Shown here piece by piece: positions 56,050-64,000 of a stretch of DNA of 64,000 nt. Source of the stretch: Phlegmacium glaucopus (lineage: Eukaryota > Basidiomycota > Agaricomycetes > Agaricales > Cortinariaceae). The position numbers and the translations under genes are program-made. Each line of letters begins with the position of its first letter. Position 1 is the stretch's first letter. The notes beneath the pieces were generated by a model. That model was not told the origin of the DNA, ran no database searches, and saw only the letters and a program-made list of their open reading frames with translations. Location: assembly GCA_015039465.1 (NCBI GenBank), contig MU130027.1, forward strand, positions 200,140-264,139. Reading direction: 5' to 3'.

Positions 56050-58286
56050 CTTCTTCAACTGATGGCAGACTGCAGAGCATGGTTATAGTTCCTTTTTACA
56101 ACAAAATTTTCTGCAAAGGACTGAAAAGGGATGAATTTGTAACATACAGCATTTAACAGATATGTATCTGTGTAGTTGTCACAAAAATAAAGTATGATGG
56201 TGTTGTGAAGTTGTACATCAGCAAACTCTGATCTTTAGTCATAACATGCCATAACAAATAGGCTAAGCCTATAGCATTGCATAGTGTGGGAGTGTTGTGT
56301 ATTATTATATAAACAGCTGATGTTGCTCTGTAGTGATAACAGGGGACTATGTAAGACTACATAATACTTTGTAGCCATAGACTTATATACATAGTATTCT
56401 AAATTGTATCCAATTTAAGTTTCTTTTTTTTTCCACATGATCCAATTTTTCTTTTAAGTTCAACAGACCAGCCCTAAACCTTTCAACATTCAACAACATC
56501 ACCATGTCACCACATCACATCAGCAAAACTCCAACCGTCTGGCATGTCTGGCGCCAGATGCGCCAGACACTACCAGACTTCCATATTTGGTATGGCAACA
56601 TAATGATGCTCCCGACACCAGAAATATTTTGCTTCCCAGAAGTCATTTCTGACACCATAACTTGGTCTGGCAATGTAAACAGATTCTGACTCAGGTTGCC
56701 ACAACTCTTTCAGTCCGTCATAAGGAACATAGTTTTGCTCAGATACATGGTCAAAATGAATGCATTGGAAGAGGCAGCATAGTAAAGGTAGGCTACATGT
56801 GTATAACAACAAATATAATATTGGACATTCCAAATCACCATTGCTAGCCATCGCGTTGATGTCAACAGATCCAATAGCCGGTGAAGAAGCCTTGTGGATT
56901 CTTTTCTACCCATTCTGAGAGCTTGGCAACAACTGTATAGTGTAGTGAGTCATGGTCCAAGCAGCCTAAGGTTTACTTATGAAACTGTGCATTTCCTGGT
57001 TTGCCACAACTTGAGCATGTTGGAGAGTGCACACTTGTGCTAGAGTATAAAATGTAATACTCAGAAATTGGAGAATAAAATAAAAAATTTGAGACGTACC
57101 ACTACAGCACATAGCAACCATGCACCTATGACATAGCCATAAAGCCGCTCATTGTTTAATTCTGCTGTGCTGGTCCTGGTCTAAACGCTGCCATCATGGC
57201 GGTGGTGATAGGGGTAGTCATCGTCGTGGGCATGGTACACTGAGTGTTGGGGTGGTGGGTGTTAATACAAGGTTAAGAAATAAAGGGTTGAGAGACATGG
57301 TCACATACCTGGTCCTATTTCACCTTTCTAACCAGTTGTTGGCTCTTGTGGTTGATGCCACTTCGTCATGTATTGTAGTAGTAAGATGTGGTGACGGGGC
57401 AGTTGGTAGGTGATGGTGGCAAGAGATACCAAGTTACGGAGAAATGTTTGAAATTTTAATGTTGAAGATCAATCAACAAAGTCACGTGTGTCGGAGTTTG
57501 AACGAACTTGCACAAACCAAAAAATTTTGTGTTTTCTGAGGGAAGGAATTTATGACACTGAATTGACTTTCTGACAGAATGCAAATTCTGAACATTTCTG
57601 ATATAATTGTGGCTATATAATAATTTTGAGAAAAAATGGGAGAACTGAGATTTCTGGCAGCTAAACCTGCCAGACATGCCAGACCTACCAGACATGCCAG
57701 ACGGATGGACTTTTCCTGATGCACACATCGCCACCACTTCCACCTGCCACGTCACCTGGGACAACAACAATGATGGAATGCAAGTGCAACAAGGTTATTT
57801 TTTTTCTTCTAGGCCATGGCACTGACGCCTCAATAGAATTTTTTTTTTATCTTAATAGGCATCACTCTGACAATGGGAACAGCAACAACAAATGAAGGCC
57901 AACTACCATGATGTGTGTTTTTTTCTCTTTTTTCTTTTTTTTATATCAACTACAAAGTACAACAACAGCATATGAAATTACAACAATGGCATACAAAATT
58001 ACTATGATGGCATAGAAAAGTACAACAACGGCATATGAAAGTATGACAACATACAAAGTATGCATACACAACAACAACATGCAATGAACAACATGCAACA
58101 ACAACATGCAACAACAACATGCAACAACAACATGCAACAACAACATGCAACAACAACATGCAACAAACAACATGTAATGAACATGCAATGAACAACACAC
58201 AATGACAACACACAATGACAACATGTGATGCCAACATGAACAACATACAGAATGAGGAATAATGAATGACATACAATGAATGATGT
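56050..58286. other. No gene; repeats and low complexity
   Basis: tctggcatgtctggc-type motifs at about 56539-56580 recur as complements at about 57655-57700 and could be ends of a decayed element. 57800-57960 has T-rich tracts. The remainder is featureless. Confidence 0.35.
58063..58200. repeat. Microsatellite-like (caacaacatg)n array
   Basis: Repeats of about 12 bases (acaacaacatgc) run from 58063, with acaac-rich flanks continuing to about 58290 and resuming after the solo LTR at 58705. Confidence 0.85.
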
Positions 58287-58291
58287 ACAAC

Positions 58292-58704
58292 TGTTAGGGC
58301 AACTGCGACGCTGACTTAGTCAAGCTAGCAGGGGATCCAAAGTTAATAATATTTCAGAAAAGATATCTACAAGTGACTTACCTAGCAGGGGATCCAAAGA
58401 GGAAAGGATGGGGATCCCTGCTAGGCTGGGGGTGTTTAAGTACTAATATGGACATAACGGAGATATAAAATAAATAAAGGAATGATACGATAATAATTAA
58501 TTAATTAAATAAGAAGTGGTGCGATATGAAAAATAGAAATAAAAGACGGAGTGAATCGGAGGACCGGAGTCGGAGCGGAACTACGGGATTCCGGAGTCAA
58601 CCGGTGACAGAAGCGGAGTTGGACGGAAGGTCGGAGGTCGTCGGAAAGGGGGGGTGTATGATTCTAGAGTTGAGGTTTGGGTTAAAGTCGGGTGTCCCCT
58701 AACA
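58292..58704 (+). mobile_element. Solo LTR (413 bp) of another family
   Basis: TGTTAGGGCAAC...TCCCCTAACA is flanked by acaac (58287-58291 and 58705-58709), within the acaac-rich tract. The internal caagctagcaggggatccaaa / cctagcaggggatccaaag repeat and its complement near 58410 are notable. Confidence 0.85.
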
Positions 58705-59111
58705 ACAACAGACAACATACAACAAATAATGAACAACATATGATGAATGACATATGGGTAATATGGGTAATTAGACAATGTGCTTTGTAGGTAGTTGGTG
58801 TTAAGTTTGAGAACTCTGCAATACTTTACTCTCCCCCCTTATTCCATATGGATTCCATGTGGAATGGAAATATTCCATGGATTCCACTCCATTCCATGTG
58901 GAGTCCATATGGAATATGTTTGGCCTCATCATGGAATCCACATGGAATCCATGTGGAATCCATATGGAATGGATATATTCCATGGAATCTATGTGGAATC
59001 CACATGGAATGGATATATTCCATGGAATCCATGTGGAATCCACATGGAATATATTTCAACCCATAAATAATGAACTTAAGAACTCAGAATCTAATCAATT
59101 ATTCCAGTCTG

Positions 59112-60640
59112 CAGTACTTTACTGTCCCCCACAAGATCTGATCAGAACTGATCAGAACTGGTCAGATTCTGATCAGTTCTGGTAAGATTCTGATCAGTTC
59201 TGATCAGAAATAGGTCATAACTTGGATAGTTTATTATATTTAATTCTGATTAAATTTTTCTTGGATACAGATTAAGTTCAAAATTATTTATTTCAACTAA
59301 CATTATTTATTTCATTAACATTAATAGCCTACTAAAATACTAAAATCAAGTAAATACCCTCCCCAGTGAGGGAGGGTTACTGGTGTTATTGTCATAACCT
59401 ATTAAAATAAATCAAACACAAAAGGGATGGGGGATCAGTTCATATCTTCATCATTGTAGCCGTGTACTCACCATGGCAGGCATATGTGTCGCCATACACC
59501 TGTACTCGTCATCCTATGCCTGTACTCGCCGTTGTGCACATCTACGTGTTGTTGTGCATATCTACGTGTCGTTGTACGTGTCTACTTGTCGTTGTACGCG
59601 TCTACTTGTCGTCCTATGTGTCTACTTGTCGTCCTACACGTGGGCTTTGTCGTTGTACGCGTGTATGCGTTGTTGTACACGTGTATGGGTCGTTGTACAC
59701 GTGTATGGGCTGTGGTACGCGTGTAGGGGTCGTGGTACGCGTATAGGGGTCGTGGTACGTGTGTAGGGGTCGTCGTAGGTGCGTACGTGTCGTGGTACGC
59801 GTGTATGTATTGTCGTACAGGTGGATGGGTTCCTGGTCCGGGTGTACTGGTTGTGGTACCGGTCGTGTACCGGTCGTGGTACCGGTCATGTACAGGTCGT
59901 GGTATGGGTCGTGTACGGGTTGTGGTATATGTGTATGGGTTGTTGTACGTATGTACGGGTTGTGGTACGTATGTACGGGTCGTAGTATGTATGTATGGGT
60001 CGTGGTGTAGGTGTACCGGTTGTGTGTGGTGGTTGTACGCGTGTATGTGTCATTTGTCGTCGTCGTACGTCGTGCATGGCCTGTTGTAGGATATTAGCAG
60101 TGAATTACAACAAAAAGAAATAAAAAATCCCCCCCAGTGAGGGGGGGTTACCATTCCCTCATTACGTGGCAGTCGTTGTTGTTGTTCATTGTATGGATTG
60201 TTTGTTGTTTGTTGTCGTCGTCGTCAACAACAACAACAACATACATCCTATTACAATCTGTTATTAGTGCAGTAGAATAGAATATAAAAAATACCCCCCG
60301 GGGGGTTACCTTTGCTAGTTGTGGTCTTTGTTATGTTACGGCGGCTGTCGAAACGGGCGTTGAGTGGTGTGGTGGTGCTGGTGTGAGAAACAAAAAAGAA
60401 CTCAACAAACGGTGATGACCACATCACATGTGGTCACGTGATCGCACCCCGCAGACTGAACAAAATACATGATCCTGATAGCAACACCATATTGTAATCC
60501 AATGCTTGTATATTATAAAATTTATTTTCCTAAAATTTCAATTCTGATCAGAACTCATCGGATTTCACTTGGAAAAATGAGTGGTCAGAATTCTGAGCAT
60601 CTGATCAGATCTTATGGGGGACAGTAAAGATCTTGAAATA
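59112..60640. mobile_element. Inner TIR element with GATCTGATCAGA arrays, nested in the outer one
   Basis: The left end ACTTTACTGTCCCCCACAAG and the right end TTATGGGGGACAGTAAAG are complements. Adjacent GATCTGATCAGAACTGATCA motifs link it to the 17535-17874 MITE family. It is much larger, carrying a 20-bp minisatellite and G/C hairpins. There is no open frame of known type. Confidence 0.75.
59480..60075. repeat. Minisatellite, about 20-bp unit, 25 or more copies
   Basis: Units follow the pattern gcgtgtatgggtcgtggtac with drift, for example gcgtgtaggggtcgtggtac and gtatgtacgggttgtggtac. Period slips (23 bp) occur near 59850-59930. Confidence 0.9.
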
Positions 60641-60927
60641 GTGGAATCCATATGGAATATACATGGAATCTGTGGATTTATTCCACCTGGAATCCATGTG
60701 GAATCCATGTGGACATTCCATCATTCCATATGGAATTTGGCTGTTCCCTTGTCATTCCACATGGAATCCATACAGATTCCATATGGAATGAAGAGCCTAA
60801 AATGGGTGGGATCTGAGCCAAAACATATTCCATATGGAATGATAGAATCCATGTGGAATCCATGTGGAATTGGGTGGATTCCAGGTGGATTCCATGTGGA
60901 ATAAGGGGGGAGAGTAAAGACCTCCAA

Positions 60928-62816
60928 CCAGCGGTAAGTAGGATCCTACAAATTCTGACAATTCAAGATCTTAACGTTGATAGAAGAAAGCTGTAACAGT
61001 GTATAGGGCATTGGAGTCGCCTGCATTTGTCCTTGGTGGGCACAATTTGAATATCTGAATGAAGTGAAATAAAAGGAGTTGAAAACAAATGGATTGGAAC
61101 GGAGAGGGTGAAACTTGAAATCCACTGATCGCCATCGCTATGGAGCGCCCATAAAATAAGCCAGTGCAAGCCAGCTGTGAAGAGGCTTGAGTATATTGGG
61201 ACGAGTAGGAAGGCAACATACAGAATCTTGGTCTATTGCACATGAGCAGTAGTAAACTGGCGTGCTATATATGGGTTAAATTTTGAATCCAGTCAGGACA
61301 AGGGAAGAACAAGCATGATGAACTGAAGCATAATTCCCCAAGAACAGTGCATGTCATCAAGCCTAATAGTAGAGCAGGCCAATGATGACCGTACTCTTAG
61401 TCTTTTACACCACCTCTCACCCATCATGCCCTGCCTTTTCTTCAGGATGGACACACGTGGCGTTATAAATTGTTGTTTGAGTTGTTATATAACACCAACC
61501 AGAGAGCAGTGGACCAGTCTTTAGGTCAAGAGACTCCCTGTTGTTCATTTAGGGAAGGTGTAACCTTGACTTATAACACACTTGAAGGGTAGAGGGAAAG
61601 AATAGGGATGAGAAGGATGAGGATGAAGGTCTGGGAAGGTGTCTGAGGGTAGAGGACGAGGATGAGGATGGATAAGAGAGAGTCTTCAGCAAGACTATAG
61701 CAATTGACAGTAGAGGACAGTAACAGATAAAAGGTTGAAAAAGTGAACTTAAGGGAGGAATTCACTGGAATTCCACTCAGAAGATGACTGTTGGGGAGTA
61801 AGAATGAATTGGGAGAAACTACCTATCCTGGTACAAAAGAGCAGTATCTATACCCTAAGGATGAGGCTATGTAGAACAATCAAAAGAAAGAAGTATGCAC
61901 TGTCAAAGGAAGAAAGATAAAGAGAGGACATCTGCGAGAAGAAAAGAACAATGGAAAAGAAGAAGGAACAATAAAAAAATCTGTAAAGTGTCAAAGTGTG
62001 AGAGAAAAGAAGAGAAGGCAGTGTACATAGTCCAATAGCAAAAATATATCAACTCCATAGGCGTGTGGTCATGTCAAAAATCTGAAAGGTCCTGAGTCAA
62101 CACTTGAAAGGCGCAGCCTTGTTCCCGAGAAAACACTACTTGCCCATGATCCCATGTTGTGCAGCCTTGATAACACTTAACACACTGTGAGAATAATCCT
62201 CTGCTGCTGATTCATCTGCAATTCCTGCTTAGTCATGATCCTCCTGGACTTCCTAAATTGTCATAAAGAGGGTGGGAAGGCTTCATGTACCGTGTGAATG
62301 ATGGTTTTGGCAGTGAATGATAAGATAAGAGGTAGATAATTGAGGATAGGGGACTGAGTGAGATCCAGGAGCAAGGGATGGCAAGATAGATGGCTGAGGG
62401 GAAGACTTGTGGGTCCATAGCCACAACAACAATGACAAAGCCTTGTACATAATGGGAGATGTAGTTGATGCGTCCATAAAGGGGCCATTCTTGAAATGAT
62501 GGACCAAAGATATGATCAAACATGAGCCAATGACCAATGTGAATAGTAGATTGATCGCTTTGTTGGATCACTAACCAAGGAACAAATGGATGGTAGATGC
62601 TTAGGAGCATGTCGATAGTGAAAACGATGGAGAGCATAGTGTGAGACATTGAGAATGTGATGAGCGATGAGGGTGATAACATTGAACAAATGATTTTGTC
62701 GACCAGGAACACGATTCAGGGCTGCTTCCAAAATAGGTAAGTGAATTCAAAGTCCGCTTATTTTCATGATGGCAACTTTTAAGCTTTCTTCTCACGCTAC
62801 CAATCAGTATTGGCGC
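60928..62816. other. No confident gene
   Basis: Overlapping frames of 60-160 codons on the minus strand (notably 62233-62731) are open in two registers and have no recognisable domain. A purine-rich ggatgaggatgagg tract lies at about 61605-61675. The stretch may be a decayed element carrying the LTR at 62817. Confidence 0.3.
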
Positions 62817-63605
62817 TGATAGGATCCATATAGCCTCTAGGTTCGTAAACTGGTTATTTTTGCGATTTAACAACTTCGCAGTATATGCCGATGCCTCGCG
62901 GGTACCAACTTTATTCGCACCTTCGTTCGCGGTTCTCGCACATCCTTTGCACCTCGCACAACATACTATAATCCTCGCATAACCTTCGCACATCACTCCT
63001 ATGACCTTTGTAACTATCCAACACACCCTCGTTCCTCTTCGCACTTCATACTTCGACGTATCTTCAACTTTCTCTATCAATACCAGACTTGACCATTTCT
63101 TTCCTTCACAACCACATCTTCACACAGCTTCTCTTTAATCTTGCGGTCTTTCACAGCTCGCATACGCATCCCTTTCACTGGTTTGATCATGGTCCGTGTT
63201 GTTCTCAACTTAATTTCTTTTAACTTTCCATATATATTATTATTTTATCATCTCCTTCGAAACAGGAGGCCATTCAACTGACCTCCTTACTCATCACTTC
63301 TATTTTTATTCTATCCCCTATTCCTTCGTTACCAAACTACTGGGCTCATGTGACTTCGCATTAGCTCAATTTTTACATTACTGTTTCGCATACCCACACC
63401 TGGCTTAGCTTGTTACTCTTGTATTAAGTACCTGTAGCAAGTAGGAGGGAAGGTGAACAAGAGACGGCCAGAGTTTTGATCCCATAAACTTTGCAGCAAT
63501 GTTCTAAAGTCAATAGTCTCATCCTTTAAGTTACTTCACATACTGCATTATCGTTCGCGGACTTCGCTATCTTCGTGGTCTACTTGTCCAGCATATTTCA
63601 TTGCG
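62817..63605 (+). repeat. Partial LTR, second copy of the 31458-32350 family
   Basis: It starts TGATAGGATCCATATAGCCT like 31458 and stays alignable to about 63600, after which it diverges before the expected 3' end. No duplication is visible, so it is a truncated solo LTR or part of an element extending beyond. Confidence 0.85.
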
Positions 63606-63756
63606 GTGGGCTCCAAAATGATACACTGTCAGTACGCTAGGTGCTGTACTAACTGAGGTGTGATGCGGCTCGGGGCTTCGGTGGCCTAAACACTGAGTCA
63701 AGTATATGCAGAAAGGTTCCAACTAAGGTAGGGCGACGAGATATGAGACGGGCGAA

Positions 63757-63895
63757 ACGAGTGGCGACGCAGTGACGAAGGGGAGATGCAGTGACGAAGG
63801 GGAGACGCAGTGACGAAGGGGAGACGCAGTGACGAAGGGGAGATGCAGTGACGAAGGGGAGATGCAGTGACGAAGGGGCGATGCAGTGACGAAGT
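63757..63895. repeat. Minisatellite, 19-bp unit x about 7
   Basis: Units of gatgcagtgacgaagggga, alternating atg/acg at one position, are almost perfect. There are no unique spacers, so this is not a CRISPR. Confidence 0.93.
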
Positions 63896-64000
63896 ATAGT
63901 CGCTGTATGGGCGACTCGCAGTAAAACACAATGAAACGAAGGCGAACGAGGAGAGAGACGATGACAAGACTTAATTCAATACTCTGGGGAGAGAGGCAAA

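Larger units (their letters stand above)
58819..60927. mobile_element. Outer TIR element with GGAATCCATATGGAATCC arrays
   Basis: The ends ACTTTACTCTCCCCCCTTAT and its complement ATAAGGGGGGAGAGTAAAG (60901-60919) are perfect over about 19 bases. Subterminal arrays of GGAATCCATGTGGAATCC fill 58840-59055 and 60640-60903. A second TIR element occupies the centre. No target duplication is clear. Confidence 0.8.

Noticed and set aside
57946..58290. Cys/His/Val-rich minus-strand proteins
   Set aside because: They are translations of the caacaacatg microsatellite.
58799..58818. Another gypsy solo LTR start (tgttaagtttgagaactct)
   Set aside because: Only about 20 bases match and no remainder or TSD is found. 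It could be a relic cut by the TIR element but is not supportable.
59462..60089. Cys/Val/Arg-rich plus-strand proteins
   Set aside because: All frames are open because of the 20-bp minisatellite.
62233..62731. 160-residue membrane-like protein
   Set aside because: Two registers are open with equal length, no recognisable family, and no splice support.
63698..63967. CRISPR array or secreted repeat protein at the right end
   Set aside because: Units are contiguous 19-bp minisatellite copies with no spacers. The host is a fungus and the frames follow the repeat.

Overview
This window looks like a repeat-rich segment of a filamentous basidiomycete genome, most likely an Agaricomycete. The signs are short phase-conserved introns (about 40-60 nt, GTRNGN...CTNAY...AG), a NACHT-WD40 (NLR-like) gene, an EXO1-like XPG nuclease gene, a Myb/SANT-like gene, and an accessory load of chromovirus (Ty3/gypsy), DIRS/Ngaro-type, RNase-H LINE, Tc1/mariner and MITE elements. 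Nothing resembles bacterial organisation. One gene, the NACHT-WD40 gene at 51.56-56.05 kb, can be modelled as fully intact. The gypsy element also carries an apparently intact antisense gene. Almost every other coding region is broken.

The most unusual feature is at the left edge. Bases 1-2400 are written backwards: they are reversed but not complemented. Read in reverse, this stretch joins seamlessly to base 2401, restores the left half of a fold-back transposon with its 9-bp target duplication, and reveals a coiled-coil gene and a solo LTR with a perfect 5-bp target duplication. Real DNA cannot be joined in parallel like this, so I treat it as a sequence-handling artefact. It hides real features from any six-frame or homology search.

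Layout. 1-4.5 kb: the reversed block plus a palindromic element with tRNA-like arms, inserted in a MITE and itself carrying another TIR element. 4.6-7.3 kb: remnants of two unrecognised host genes, one with a hAT-type MITE. 7.57-15.97 kb: a complete Ty3/gypsy chromovirus (TSD caagg) on the minus strand with gag, pol and chromodomain, an antisense spliced gene encoding a Zn2Cys6-like cluster, and a 5' LTR split by a copia-like fragment. 16.9-18.0 kb: a host gene with a MITE. 18.87-20.37 kb: a second, complete palindromic element. 20.7-22.9 kb: a Myb/SANT-like pseudogene and LTRs. 23.59-36.81 kb: an Ngaro-like tyrosine-recombinase retroelement with split direct repeats (A1 ... B1-A2-B2). It is interrupted by a solo LTR and by a 7.2-kb LINE, which carries its own solo LTR. 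37.44-47.28 kb: an EXO1-like pseudogene whose second intron was inflated to about 7.95 kb by a 2.9-kb TIR element (with a hAT MITE and a solo LTR inside) and a 5-kb Tc1/mariner element with a passenger gene. 47.3-51.5 kb: poorly resolved remnants. 51.56-56.05 kb: the NLR. 56-64 kb: microsatellites, solo LTRs, nested TIR elements and minisatellites.

Two processes explain most of the window. The first is serial nested insertion, which can be ordered from TSDs. The second is recurrent C-to-T change at CpG: ten in-frame stops across gag, pol, transposase, passenger gene and the EXO1-like gene are TGA where family alignment from memory suggests CGA. This points to methylation-driven decay.
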